Shown: positions 17,437-26,539 of the stretch, one piece after another
Layout: the number at the start of each line of letters is the position of its first letter
Position numbering within the stretch: position 1 is the stretch's first letter
NCBI GenBank assembly: GCA_903900845.1
Contig: CAIUOU010000117.1
Coordinates: forward strand, 1-47,664
DNA length: 47,664 nt
Direction: 5' to 3'
Source: an uncultured Opitutia bacterium
Lineage (GTDB): Bacteria > Verrucomicrobiota > Verrucomicrobiia > Opitutales > Opitutaceae
Translations under genes and position numbers: made by a program
Notes under the pieces: model-generated
Told to the model about the DNA's origin: nothing
Database searches by the model: none
What the model saw: the letters and a program-made list of their open reading frames with translations, nothing else

Positions 17437-19131
17437 ATGGAATCAGCTCCCGCCCCCCGCCTGTCAGCGTTGCCCCGGGGGGTGCTTGCGACGGTGCTGC
17501 TGGTGACGCTCATCCCCGTGGCCTACATGCTGTTCCGGACGGCCGGCGCGGTGCGCGATGTCGCGTACTGGGACGAGATCGACACCGTGCTCGAGTTTCT
17601 CCTGCGGTACACGGCGGCCCCCGACGCCTACGAGCGGCTCAAGGTGCTGTTCTCCCTCAACAACGAACACCGCATGGCCACCAGCCGCGCCCTGCTCGTG
17701 CTCAGCCACGCGCTCACCGGCACGGTGAATCTGGCAGTGCTCGGAGCAATCGGGGTCGGCTTCGTCGTCGGTCTCGCGGGCCTGCTCGTGGCAACGGCGG
17801 GCGACGCCTGGCGGCGCGCGCTCCTCGCCCTGCTGCTCGGCGGGCTGCTTTTCCAACTGCAACACTTTGAGAATTTCTTTTGGCCCGGCTCATCCCTCGA
17901 TCACTTCCTGGTCGTGACGCTCGCCGCCGCGGTGTTCGTCGCCCTCGCCCGCCGTTCGCGCACCGGACTGGCCGTGGCGGCGGCGGCAGGAACGGCGGCG
18001 ACGTTCACCCTCGCACAGGGCCTGCTGGTGTGGCCGGTGGCCGCCGCGCTGCTCGCGCTGCAAGGACGCCGCCGCGACCTCGCGGTCTGGGGCTCCTGCG
18101 CGGTTTTCGCGATCGGCTGTTTCTTCACCGGCTTCACCACCAACGCGGCCCACGCGGCGACGGAGATTTCCGGCGCAGGGTTGTTCCGCGTGGCAGGCTT
18201 CTGGCTGCAGGCGCTCGGCGCGCCGGTGGCTCTCGGCAATGCGACCCTCGCCCCCCTCCTTGGCGCGGCGTTGCTCGCAATCCTAGCGTCCCAACTGCGG
18301 CCGGCGATGATCGCCCGTGAGCCCGTCGCGCTGCCGCTCGCGCTCTGGGCGGCGGGTTCACTGCTCCTCATTTCCCTGGGTCGGCTCGAGGTGGTGAAGG
18401 GCCACGTGCACTCGCGCTATTACATCCTGAGCTGCCTCACGTGGGGGCTCGTGCTGTTCGTGCAACTCGGGCTCTGGCGCGATCCGGCGCGGCCCGCCCG
18501 CCTGCTCTGGCGCGCCGCGGCCGGCATCGTCACCTTCAACGTCGCCGCCAACCTCGTAGCCGCGCATGACGCCCGCAGCTGGATCATCTGCCGCGACAGC
18601 GCGATGGAGCGTTTTGTCGAGCACGGCCGTGACGGGCAAGGGCCGTTCTTCCTCCACCCCGTGCCCGCGTACACCGACTTGATGGTGCGCCGCGCCGAGG
18701 AGGCCGGTGTCTATCGCATGCCGTCTCTCAGCCGGCCCGCGCGCCACGGCGGGGCCAAGCCGGGCGTCGACATCGCATACTTCATCGACCGCATTCCCGT
18801 AACCCCCGAGCAGGTGCGAATCGAAGGCTGGGCCGCGTTGCCGGGAACCACGGCCCGCCCGGGAGACGTGCGGGTCATCCTGCAGTCGGCTAAATCCCGG
18901 CTGGTGTTCACCGCCGCCCCGCAGCCCCGGCCCGATGTCGCCGCGGTGCACACCGCGCAAAGCTGGCGCGACAGCGGCTTCCGCTTTCAACTGCGACGCT
19001 CGCTGCTGCCGCGGGAGGATTTCCAGATCGGCTTTCTGCTCCCTACCCCGCGTGGTCCGGAGTTCGTGATGACCGCCCACCGCGTCGATCTCACCGGGGA
19101 GGGCCGCGGCGTGCTCGCCGGGGCGCCGTGA
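17437..19131 (+). CDS. Unknown polytopic membrane protein, possibly GT-C-like
   Basis: The predicted protein has 564 residues. The first hydrophobic helix (about residues 14-34) is followed by the acidic, aromatic sequence VAYWDEIDTVLEFLLRY, a position where GT-C glycosyltransferases carry their catalytic Asp/Glu. About ten more hydrophobic segments run to around residue 370, for example LLALLLGGLLFQLQHF and LALWAAGSLLLISLG. A soluble C-terminal domain of about 170 residues follows, beta-rich in appearance. No family was recognised with certainty; the GT-C idea is inference from topology and the WDE segment. It lies 78 bases after the methyltransferase and 10 bases before the RNA methyltransferase. 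Confidence 0.75.
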   Translation: MESAPAPRLSALPRGVLATVLLVTLIPVAYMLFRTAGAVRDVAYWDEIDTVLEFLLRYTAAPDAYERLKVLFSLNNEHRMATSRALLVLSHALTGTVNLAVLGAIGVGFVVGLAGLLVATAGDAWRRALLALLLGGLLFQLQHFENFFWPGSSLDHFLVVTLAAAVFVALARRSRTGLAVAAAAGTAATFTLAQGLLVWPVAAALLALQGRRRDLAVWGSCAVFAIGCFFTGFTTNAAHAATEISGAGLFRVAGFWLQALGAPVALGNATLAPLLGAALLAILASQLRPAMIAREPVALPLALWAAGSLLLISLGRLEVVKGHVHSRYYILSCLTWGLVLFVQLGLWRDPARPARLLWRAAAGIVTFNVAANLVAAHDARSWIICRDSAMERFVEHGRDGQGPFFLHPVPAYTDLMVRRAEEAGVYRMPSLSRPARHGGAKPGVDIAYFIDRIPVTPEQVRIEGWAALPGTTARPGDVRVILQSAKSRLVFTAAPQPRPDVAAVHTAQSWRDSGFRFQLRRSLLPREDFQIGFLLPTPRGPEFVMTAHRVDLTGEGRGVLAGAP

Positions 19132-19141
19132 CCCACTGCCC

Positions 19142-19882
19142 GTGCTAACCCGCGCCGAAATCCAGCACCTCCGATCGCTGCGGGAAAAACGCCGCCGCGA
19201 GGAATCGGAACTCTTCGTCGTGGAGGGCGCAAAAGTCATCGGCGAACTGCTCACCGCAGGGCTCACGTTCACCGAGGTGCTCGCGACGCCGGATTGGCGC
19301 GCCCCAGCCGGAGTGGAAGTGAAGCGCATTACTTCGGAGGAGATGGCGCGGATCAGTCATTTTCCCACGCCCTCCGCCGTCCTCGCGGTCGGACGCATCT
19401 CCCGCCCGGCGTTGCCGACGGGTGGACTCGCCCGCGGGCTCACGCTGGCGCTCGACGGCGTGCAGGACCCGGGAAACGTCGGCACGCTGATCCGCATCGC
19501 CGACTGGTTCGCGTTCGACCGCGTGCTGCTCTCGCCCGATTGCGCGGACCTCTTCCACCAGAAAGTGATCAATGCGAGCATGGGATCCTTCGCCCGAGTG
19601 CCCGTGCACACGATGGAACTTCCGGCGCCCCTCGCGCCGGGCTCCGCCAGCCGCCCGCCCGATGTGATCGGTTGCGACCTCGAAGGTGAGGACCACACCT
19701 TGCTGCCGCCGCTCAAGGACGCCGTGGTCGTGATCGGCGCCGAGGGTCGAGGGCTGTCGGCCGCGACCAAACCGTTGCTGACCCGCCGGGTGACGATTTC
19801 GCGGCTGGGCCGGGCGGAATCGCTCAACGCGGCGGTGGCCGCCGGGATAATCTGCGCGCACCTGCGCCGCGGCGGAAACTGA
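19142..19882 (+). CDS. SpoU/TrmH-family RNA 2'-O-methyltransferase
   Basis: The predicted protein has 246 residues from a GTG start at 19142. The N-terminal substrate-binding domain reads FVVEGAKVIGELL. The SPOUT catalytic domain shows all three knot motifs: LDGVQDPGNVGTLIRIADWF with the catalytic Asn/Arg, VVVIGAEGRGLS, and ISRLGRAESLNAAVAAGIICAHLRR. Such enzymes methylate ribose 2'-OH in rRNA or tRNA; which nucleotide is modified cannot be read from the sequence. It begins 10 bases after the membrane-protein gene and converges on purB. Confidence 0.93.
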   Translation: MLTRAEIQHLRSLREKRRREESELFVVEGAKVIGELLTAGLTFTEVLATPDWRAPAGVEVKRITSEEMARISHFPTPSAVLAVGRISRPALPTGGLARGLTLALDGVQDPGNVGTLIRIADWFAFDRVLLSPDCADLFHQKVINASMGSFARVPVHTMELPAPLAPGSASRPPDVIGCDLEGEDHTLLPPLKDAVVVIGAEGRGLSAATKPLLTRRVTISRLGRAESLNAAVAAGIICAHLRRGGN

Positions 19883-19907
19883 ACGCCCGGTCCGCCGACG
19901 GCGCAGA

Positions 19908-21353
19908 TCAGAGCAACCGGCCCGGCTCGTGATCGGCCGCGCCGCGATGGCGTCGCGCGAGCGGCTTAACCTCGGCGACAAAGGCGTCGACCTGATGCGG
20001 TGCCGCGCCCACGAACCGCGCGTTTTCCGCGAGGATCGCCTGCAGCGCGCGGCGACCGAGGCCGATGCGGCGGTCCCCCGCAAGCCGGCCAAGGAGATCG
20101 GGATCGCCGTCTCCGGAACGCAGGGCCTTCGCGGCCGCGAGCGCGTGCTCCTTGATCGCCTCGTGCGCGGTCTCGCGGCCGGCGCCGTGCTTCACCGCCT
20201 CCATCAGGATCGTGGTCGTGGCGAGGAACGGCAGGTTGCGCTCGTTCTCCGCCGCCACCGCCGCCGGGAACACCTCCATCTGGCGCAGCACGGTGAGGTA
20301 GGTCTCCAGCAGGCCGTCGATCGCGAAGAAAGCGTCGGGCAGCGCCACGCGCCGTACCACGGAGCAGGAGACGTCACCCTCGTTCCACTGGTGGCCGGCG
20401 AGCGCGCCGGTCATGGTGACATAACCGGAAATGATCGTGGCGAAACCGCAGATGCGCTCGCAGTTCCGCGCGTTGACCTTGTGCGGCATGGCGGACGATC
20501 CCACCTGCCCGGCCTGGAAGCCCTCGGTGAGCAGCCCCGCGCCGGCCATGAGCCGCAGCGTCGTAGCGCAACTCGCCGCCGAGCCGGCGAGCTGGTGCAG
20601 CGCGGAGACCACCTCGAAGTCGAGGCTCCGCGGGTAAACCTGGCCGACCGCGGAGAGCGAGGCGTGAAAACCGAGGTGCTTGAGCACCCGACCCTCGAGC
20701 TGGTCAACCTTGCCTGAATCGCCGCCGAGCAAGGTGAGCTGGTCGAGCTGCGTGCCCACCGCGCCCTTCAGGCCACGCACCGGGTAGCGCCCGAGGAGCT
20801 CCTCGATCCGCGCGTGCGCGAGCAGCAGTTCCTGGCCGAACATCGCGAGGCGCTTCCCGAGGGTCGTAGGCTGCGCGGGCACGTTATGCGTGCGCCCGGT
20901 GATCATCAGGTCGCGGTGCGCTTCCGCCTGCCGTCCGAGCGCGAGCAGGGCCGCGGCGGACTTGAACTGCACCACCTTCAGCGAGCGCAGCACCTGCAGC
21001 TGCTCCACATTCTCGGTGAGGTCGCGGCTGGTAAGCCCGAGGTGGATGAACTGCCGCTTCGCCAGATCCGAGAACTCCTCGATCCGCGCCTTCACGTCGT
21101 GGAGCGTCACGCGCTCACGCCGCGCGATGGAGGCGAGATCAATCCTCGACCGGGCCTTCTCGTAGTCCCGGATCGCCTCGGCGGGAATCGGTACGCCGAG
21201 GTCCCGCTGCGCCTTCATCACCGCGATCCAGAAGTCGCGCTCGAGCGCGACGCGGCCTTGCTGCGACCAGATCTCCCGCAGCGCCGGCGAGGCGTAGCGC
21301 TCGGCGAGGACGTTCGGGATGGGCGGCGATTCGGGCGCGGGTTTCTCGTTCAC
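19908..21353 (-). CDS. purB: Adenylosuccinate lyase
   Basis: The predicted protein has 481 residues from a GTG at 21353 (MNEKPAPESPPIPNVLAERYAS). A longer frame to 21464 exists but overlaps the end of holA and is not protein-like. The fumarase/aspartase-superfamily signature GSSAMPHKVNARN is present around two-thirds of the protein. TGRTHNVPAQPTTLGKR carries the catalytic His region, and HLGLTSRDLTENVEQ matches the PurB-specific loop. The enzyme makes AMP from adenylosuccinate and AICAR from SAICAR in purine synthesis. It follows holA by 64 bases on the same strand, so they may share a transcript. Confidence 0.95.
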   Translation of the reverse strand: MNEKPAPESPPIPNVLAERYASPALREIWSQQGRVALERDFWIAVMKAQRDLGVPIPAEAIRDYEKARSRIDLASIARRERVTLHDVKARIEEFSDLAKRQFIHLGLTSRDLTENVEQLQVLRSLKVVQFKSAAALLALGRQAEAHRDLMITGRTHNVPAQPTTLGKRLAMFGQELLLAHARIEELLGRYPVRGLKGAVGTQLDQLTLLGGDSGKVDQLEGRVLKHLGFHASLSAVGQVYPRSLDFEVVSALHQLAGSAASCATTLRLMAGAGLLTEGFQAGQVGSSAMPHKVNARNCERICGFATIISGYVTMTGALAGHQWNEGDVSCSVVRRVALPDAFFAIDGLLETYLTVLRQMEVFPAAVAAENERNLPFLATTTILMEAVKHGAGRETAHEAIKEHALAAAKALRSGDGDPDLLGRLAGDRRIGLGRRALQAILAENARFVGAAPHQVDAFVAEVKPLARRHRGAADHEPGRLL

Positions 21354-21417
21354 GGGCGGAAACCCGTCCTTCTGCCCCGCCCGCGCGCGATGGCGAACGG
21401 AAAAGCGGCGCCCGGGC

Positions 21418-22536
21418 TCAGGCGGACGCGAGGCAGCGGACCGCCATGTCGCGCAGAACCTCATCCTGCTCGTCCGGCCGTCGCACGATATCCTCGAAGG
21501 CGGCGATGAACTCGCGCTGGTTGTCGATCAGGCGGCGCAGCGTCGGCAGCTTCGCACCGCCCGCCAGTTTGCCCACGTACCAAGGATTCTGCGTGAACAA
21601 GTTGAACGAGCTTTTTTCGGAGGCGCCCGCGAAATGCGCCCCGTGCACGCCGGCCGCGCGCTGGAGCCCGTCGAGCCCCCGTGGACCGGCCCGCACCTCT
21701 CCGGCGTCGAGCAGCGCGCGCACCTGCAGCAGGATGCGGTTGCGATTCTGCAGCGCGGCGATGACCGGGCGCGCGTCACCGCCTGCGAAGAAATGCCGGT
21801 TCAGCGCGGCGAGCGTCCAGCGCAGGTCGCCGCTGAAGAAGGCTTCCGCGGACTCGAAGAAATCCCCCTCCGCCACATTGGGTGTCAGCTCCTCCACCTG
21901 CGCCTCGCCGATCACGGCGGCTACCCCGTCCGTTCCGTCGCCCTGGAGATAGGTCGCGAGCTTGCGGGTTTCCTCCACGATGAGGCGCGAATTGGCCCCC
22001 ACCCGCGCCAGCAAAAGTTCCAGCGCGCCGGGCCCGAAGGAAACCCCAAGCGAGCGGGCCTCCGTGAGCGCCACGCCCGCCAGGGCCTCGCCGCCGCCGT
22101 CCCCGTCGCCACCGACCAGCTCGAAGTCCGCGTTTTTCTCGCACCACTTGGGAAACGACCGCCGGCGGTCCACCGGCGCCGCCGTCACGAGCACCGCCGT
22201 CTCCTCCGGATTCACCGCCTCGAGGATCGCCTGCAGGTCCTCCACCAGCCGCAGCGTGCTCTCGGCCCGGCCCGTCACGGTGTCGGCGAGAAAGTTGACG
22301 TCCTTCAGCCAAACCAGCCGCTTGCCACCGAACATCGGCACCGTGTTCACCGCGTCGCGAAAGCGATTCACCGCCGACTCCACCTCGGAGACGTTGGCGG
22401 CAAAGCCGTTAACCTCCTCGCGCGAGAACTCGTCCGGCACCTCGGCGGCCAGCGCCGCGTGACGCTCACGGCCGAGGCGGCCGACGAGAAAGTCGTCGGA
22501 CCCGCAGATGAACGTGAACTTTCTCGTGGCCGGCAT
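21418..22536 (-). CDS. holA: DNA polymerase III delta subunit
   Basis: The predicted protein has 372 residues from ATG at 22536; the open frame beyond this point is a shadow of the opposite-strand arnT-like gene. The N-terminal half has FTFICGSDDFLVGRLGRE and VWLKDVNFLAD, typical of the delta-subunit AAA-like domain. The C-terminal half shows LLLQVRALLDAGEV and the late NPWYVGKLAGGAKLP segment found in bacterial HolA collar domains. As part of the clamp loader it opens the sliding clamp for DNA replication. Slightly longer than the Escherichia coli protein (343). It is the first gene of the holA-purB pair and is divergent from the arn-type operon. Confidence 0.9.
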   Translation of the reverse strand: MPATRKFTFICGSDDFLVGRLGRERHAALAAEVPDEFSREEVNGFAANVSEVESAVNRFRDAVNTVPMFGGKRLVWLKDVNFLADTVTGRAESTLRLVEDLQAILEAVNPEETAVLVTAAPVDRRRSFPKWCEKNADFELVGGDGDGGGEALAGVALTEARSLGVSFGPGALELLLARVGANSRLIVEETRKLATYLQGDGTDGVAAVIGEAQVEELTPNVAEGDFFESAEAFFSGDLRWTLAALNRHFFAGGDARPVIAALQNRNRILLQVRALLDAGEVRAGPRGLDGLQRAAGVHGAHFAGASEKSSFNLFTQNPWYVGKLAGGAKLPTLRRLIDNQREFIAAFEDIVRRPDEQDEVLRDMAVRCLASA

Positions 22537-22710
22537 CGCGCGCAATGGGAACGGCCCGCGGGCGGAAGCGACGAGAAAAATCCTTTCCGCCCGCGACGCC
22601 GGGTGGGGTTGACCCGCGCCGGCGCCGCGGTCAGTCGTCGCTCCCGTCCTGTCCCGGAGCACGCCGTCGGTCCCGACCCGGCCGCGGGGCGCGCCGGAAT
22701 TCCACGGCAC

Positions 22711-24399
22711 ATGATCTCCTCCCAATCCCCCGCCCCGGCCTGGCGCGACTTGCTCGCGCTCGCGCTGGTCTTCGGCGCGCTCAACTTCCTTTTCCTCGGC
22801 CGCCTGCCGCTGGCCAACCCAGACGAGAGCCGCTACGCCGGCATCCCGCGCGAGATGCTCGCCGCGGGGGACTGGGTGACGCCGCGGTTGAACGCGGTCC
22901 CCTACTTTGAGAAACCTCCGCTGGTCTATTGGACCGTGGGTCTCAGCCGAGTGCTCTTCGGCCCGGGCGAGTTCGCCGCGCGACTCACCCCGGCCCTGTT
23001 CGGGCTCGGCGCAGTGCTGGCCACTTACGCCGCCGCGCGGAGTCTCCATGGACGCGTCGCGGGCCTCGCGGCCGCCTTCGTGCTCGGCACGTCGCTCCTG
23101 CATTTCGTGCTCTCGCGCGTCCTGCTGCTCGACATGGCGGTTTCGTCCCTGATGGCGGCCACGCTGTTCTGCTTCATCCTCGGAATCCGCGAGCCGGCGG
23201 GCCCCCGGCGCCGCCTCCTCTTCCTCGGCCTCTACGCGGGCGCGGCGCTGGCGACCCTGGCGAAGGGCCTCATCGGTTTCCTGATCCCGGGCGCGGTGAT
23301 GTTCCTCTGGCTGCTGATTTTCAACCAGTGGCGCCGGCTGCTGCCGATGCACCTGGCGCCCGGCGCGCTGCTTTTCCTCGCGATCGCCGCCCCGTGGCAC
23401 GTCCTCGCTTCACAGCGCAACGCGGGCTGGGCGGAGTTTTACTTCATCCACGAGCACTGGACGCGCTTCACCACGACGGTGCACGGACGCGGAGCGCCGT
23501 TCTGGTTTTTCGGCCCGGTCCTCCTCGCGGGGCTTTTCCCCTGGGTGGGTTTCCTGCCCGCCGCGCTCCGCGAGGCGCTCGCCGGAGGCTGGCGCCGGCG
23601 CCTCGAGAACGCCGATGCTTGGTTCCTGGTCACCTGGGTGCTGTTCATCGTCCTCTTCTTCTCCAAGTCGCAATCTAAGCTCATTCCCTACATCCTCCCC
23701 GTCTTCCCCGCGCTCGCGGTGCTCATCGGGGCGTGGCTGGCCCGCCGGCTGGAGTCGGTCGCGGAAGGAGGACTACGCACGGGCATTCTGGTTTTTTCGG
23801 CCTTCTCCACGCTCCTCGGATTCGCGGTGCTCGCGGCGGTGCTGAAACCGGGAGTGATCCGTGACGCCGCCCAGGCGACGGCGCTGCGGCCCCACGGGCT
23901 CCTCATCGCCGCCGTGCTGTTCACCGGCGCGCTGCTCGCCCCCTGGCGGGCCCGACGGCGCGGGGAATGGTCAGGCGCGGCGGTGATGGTCGCCACCACG
24001 GTCTGCTTCTACGGGCTGGTCCTCCATGTCGCTCCCGGTTTCCAGCGGCTCGGCACCAAGGAACTCGCCCTCGCGGCGAGCGAGCGGATGCAGCCCGCCG
24101 ACCGCGTCTATCATTACTGGGCCTTTTTCCATGACTTCGTCTACTATACTGGCCGCACGGTCGGGCTGGTGAGCTACACCGACGAGCTGCAGGTGCAGTT
24201 CCTGAGTCCGGAGGAACGCGCCCGACGCTTCATCGACGAGTCCGAGCTCCGGCGGCAGTGGTCCGGGCCGGAACGGGTCTGGCTGGTGGTCCGCCACGGC
24301 GTGATGAAGGACCCGCGCGCGGTCTTCGCCGACCCGGCTTTCCGTTATCATTTGATCGCCGAAATCCGCGGAGCCAGCCTCCTCAGCAACCGACCTTGA
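22711..24399 (+). CDS. arnT: ArnT-like lipid A / undecaprenyl-phosphate sugar transferase (GT39/83-type)
   Basis: The predicted protein has 562 residues from ATG at 22711, near the 550 of Escherichia coli ArnT. The first periplasmic loop has LANPDESRYAGIPREML with D38/E39, the conserved DExRYA motif of ArnT. RLNAVPYFEKPPLVYW follows, which is the typical ArnT/GT-C continuation. About twelve transmembrane segments follow, then a periplasmic C-terminal domain. ArnT transfers 4-amino-4-deoxy-L-arabinose from undecaprenyl phosphate to lipid A in the periplasm. Here the exact donor is inferred from the two genes that follow it 1 base and zero bases later, which encode ArnB and ArnC homologues. It is divergent from holA. 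Confidence 0.87.
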   Translation: MISSQSPAPAWRDLLALALVFGALNFLFLGRLPLANPDESRYAGIPREMLAAGDWVTPRLNAVPYFEKPPLVYWTVGLSRVLFGPGEFAARLTPALFGLGAVLATYAAARSLHGRVAGLAAAFVLGTSLLHFVLSRVLLLDMAVSSLMAATLFCFILGIREPAGPRRRLLFLGLYAGAALATLAKGLIGFLIPGAVMFLWLLIFNQWRRLLPMHLAPGALLFLAIAAPWHVLASQRNAGWAEFYFIHEHWTRFTTTVHGRGAPFWFFGPVLLAGLFPWVGFLPAALREALAGGWRRRLENADAWFLVTWVLFIVLFFSKSQSKLIPYILPVFPALAVLIGAWLARRLESVAEGGLRTGILVFSAFSTLLGFAVLAAVLKPGVIRDAAQATALRPHGLLIAAVLFTGALLAPWRARRRGEWSGAAVMVATTVCFYGLVLHVAPGFQRLGTKELALAASERMQPADRVYHYWAFFHDFVYYTGRTVGLVSYTDELQVQFLSPEERARRFIDESELRRQWSGPERVWLVVRHGVMKDPRAVFADPAFRYHLIAEIRGASLLSNRP

Positions 24400-24400
24400 G

Positions 24401-25546
24401 ATGGCCGCTCCCTTTCTCCCGCTCACGCGCCCGACGATCGACGAGGAAACCATCGCCGGCGTGGGCGAGGTGCTCCGCTCCGGCTGGATCACCTCCGGAC
24501 CGAAGGTCAAGGAGCTGGAAGCAAAGCTGTCGGAATGCTTCGGCGGCCGGCCGGTGCGGGTCTTCAACTCCGGCACGTGCACGATGGAGATCGCCCTGCG
24601 CATCGCGGGCGTCGGCCCAGGCCACGAGGTCATCACCACCCCGCTCTCGTGGGTCGCCACCAGCAATGTCATTCTGGAGGTCGGCGCGCGCCCGGTGTTC
24701 GTCGACATCGACCCGGTGACGCGGAACATCGACCTCGCGCGCGCCGAGTCCGCCATCACCCCCGCCACCCGCGCGATCATCCCGGTCGACCTCGCCGGAC
24801 AGCCGGTCGACCGCGACCGGCTGTACGAACTCGCGCGGCGCCGCGGGCTGCGCGTCATCGAGGACGCCGCCCAATCAATGGGCAGCACCTGGGGCGGGCG
24901 GCCCGTCGGCACCACGGGCGACTTCACCTCGATCAGCTTCCACCCCAACAAGAACATCACGACCATCGAGGGCGGCGCCCTCGTGATGAACGACGAGCGC
25001 GAGGCCAAACTCGCCGAGCAGTACCGGCTGCAAGGTGTGGTCCGCAACGGCTTCGACGGCATGGAGGTCGAAGTGGTGGGCGGGAAGTTCAACCTCACCG
25101 ACGTCGCCGCGCGCGTCGGGCTCGGGCAGCTGCCACGCCTCGCGGAGTTCAACGCCCGCCGCCGCGAACTCGCGCGCGAGTATTTCCTCCGAATCGACAC
25201 CGCGGAGCTGCGGGAGATCGGCCTCGGCCTGCCGCCGGCCGATTTCACGCAAAGCAACTGGCACATGTTCCAGATCGTGCTGCCGGAGGCGCGGCTCAAC
25301 GTCCCCCGCGCGACCATTATGGGCGAACTGCACGCCGCCGGCATCGGCACCGGCGTGCATTACCCCGCGATCCACCTGTTCGCCGTTTATCGCCGGCTCG
25401 GCTGGAAGGAGGGCGACCTGCCGCTCGCCGAGCAGGTCTGCCGCAATATCCTCACGCTGCCCTTGTTCCCCGCGATGACGGAGGCCGACGTCGCCCGCGT
25501 CGCCGCCGAGCTACACCGGATCTTGCTGGCCCACCGCCGCGGATGA
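24401..25546 (+). CDS. arnB: ArnB-like DegT/DnrJ/EryC1/StrS aminotransferase
   Basis: The predicted protein has 381 residues, matching ArnB length. The opening FLPLTRPTIDEETIAGVGEVLRSGWITSGP is very like ArnB. The PLP-binding lysine is K184 in SFHPNKNITTIEGG (HAIKN in enterobacterial ArnB), and EDAAQSMGSTW lies just before. GGKFNLTDVAARVGLGQL and the late LPLFPAMTEADV also fit ArnB. The family uses glutamate to aminate a UDP-4-keto sugar. The start ATG is 1 base after the arnT stop and the gene overlaps arnC by ATGA, so all three are translationally coupled. Other nucleotide-sugar aminotransferases (PseC, WecE) are alternatives but the neighbours favour ArnB. Confidence 0.87.
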   Translation: MAAPFLPLTRPTIDEETIAGVGEVLRSGWITSGPKVKELEAKLSECFGGRPVRVFNSGTCTMEIALRIAGVGPGHEVITTPLSWVATSNVILEVGARPVFVDIDPVTRNIDLARAESAITPATRAIIPVDLAGQPVDRDRLYELARRRGLRVIEDAAQSMGSTWGGRPVGTTGDFTSISFHPNKNITTIEGGALVMNDEREAKLAEQYRLQGVVRNGFDGMEVEVVGGKFNLTDVAARVGLGQLPRLAEFNARRRELAREYFLRIDTAELREIGLGLPPADFTQSNWHMFQIVLPEARLNVPRATIMGELHAAGIGTGVHYPAIHLFAVYRRLGWKEGDLPLAEQVCRNILTLPLFPAMTEADVARVAAELHRILLAHRRG

Positions 25547-26511
25547 ACGCTTCCGCCGTGCCCGCCGCCGTCGCCCTTTCCGTCGTCATCCCCGTCTACA
25601 ACGAGGAGGCCAACCTGCCGGTGCTCTTCGCACGGCTCTACCCCGTGCTCGACGGTCTCGGCCGGCCCTACGAGGTGATTTTCACCAACGACGGCAGCGC
25701 CGACCGTTCGTTCCCACTTCTGCGGGACCAGCACGCCGCCCGGCCCGACGTCACGCGCGTCATCGATTTCAACGCCAACTACGGCCAGCATATGGCCATC
25801 ATGGCGGCGTTCGAGCGCGTGCGCGGAGAGGTCATCGTGACCCTCGACGCGGATCTGCAGAATCCACCGGAGGAAATCCCGAAACTGCTCGAACGGCTCG
25901 ACGCCGGCCACGACTACGTCGGCGGCTTCCGGCTCGACCGGCAGGACTCGCTTTTCCGCACCTGGGCCTCGCGGCTCGTCAACCTCGTGCGCGAGAGGAC
26001 GACCAACATCGAGATGACCGACCAGGGCTGCATGCTGCGCGCCTACCGCCGCCCCATCATCGACGCGATCGTCCGCAGCGGCGCGATCAACACGTTCATC
26101 CCCGCCCTCGCTTACAGTTTCGCCGGCAACCCCGCCGAGGTGGGGGTGCGGCACGAGGAACGCCACGCCGGCGTCTCCAACTACTCCTTCTACCGGCTCG
26201 TGCGGCTGAACTTCGACCTCATCACCGGCTTCTCCCTCGCGCCGCTGCAGGTCTTCACGATGTTCGCGCTCGCCTGCTCGGCCGGCAGCTTCCTACTCGT
26301 GCTCATCCTCGCCGGCCGCCGTCTCATCATCGGGCCCGAGGAGGGAGGCTTGTTCACGCTGTTCGGGATCCTGTTTTTCCTGGTGAGCGTCACCATGGTC
26401 GGCATCGGCCTCATCGGCGAGTACGTCGGCCGCACCTACCAGGTCGTCCGTGCCCGCCAGCGCTACCACGTGCGCGAGACGCTCGAGACCGCCGGCGCGC
26501 CGCGCGGTTGA
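25543..26511 (+). CDS. arnC: ArnC-like undecaprenyl-phosphate glycosyltransferase (GT2)
   Basis: The predicted protein has 322 residues, exactly the length of Escherichia coli ArnC. Motifs in order: SVVIPVYNEEANLP; FNANYGQHMAIMAAF; the GT2 metal motif LDADLQNPPEEIPKL; RQDSLFRTWASRLVN; DQGCMLRAYRRPI; and two C-terminal transmembrane segments (FTMFALACSAGSFLLVLIL and TLFGILFFLVSVTMVGIGL) ending in GEYVGRTY. ArnC puts the formylated aminosugar onto undecaprenyl phosphate at the inner face of the membrane. It begins in an ATGA overlap with arnB. No arnA or arnD is in the window, so either they lie elsewhere or the pathway differs. Confidence 0.9.
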   Translation: MNASAVPAAVALSVVIPVYNEEANLPVLFARLYPVLDGLGRPYEVIFTNDGSADRSFPLLRDQHAARPDVTRVIDFNANYGQHMAIMAAFERVRGEVIVTLDADLQNPPEEIPKLLERLDAGHDYVGGFRLDRQDSLFRTWASRLVNLVRERTTNIEMTDQGCMLRAYRRPIIDAIVRSGAINTFIPALAYSFAGNPAEVGVRHEERHAGVSNYSFYRLVRLNFDLITGFSLAPLQVFTMFALACSAGSFLLVLILAGRRLIIGPEEGGLFTLFGILFFLVSVTMVGIGLIGEYVGRTYQVVRARQRYHVRETLETAGAPRG

Positions 26512-26539
26512 CGCGGGTACCGGGCAGAGGCCAAGCCGC

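Noticed and set aside
22537-23400. N-terminal extension of the holA frame
   Set aside because: It lies antisense to the arnT-like gene and has no HolA similarity; MPATRKFTFICGSDDF at 22536 is the natural start.
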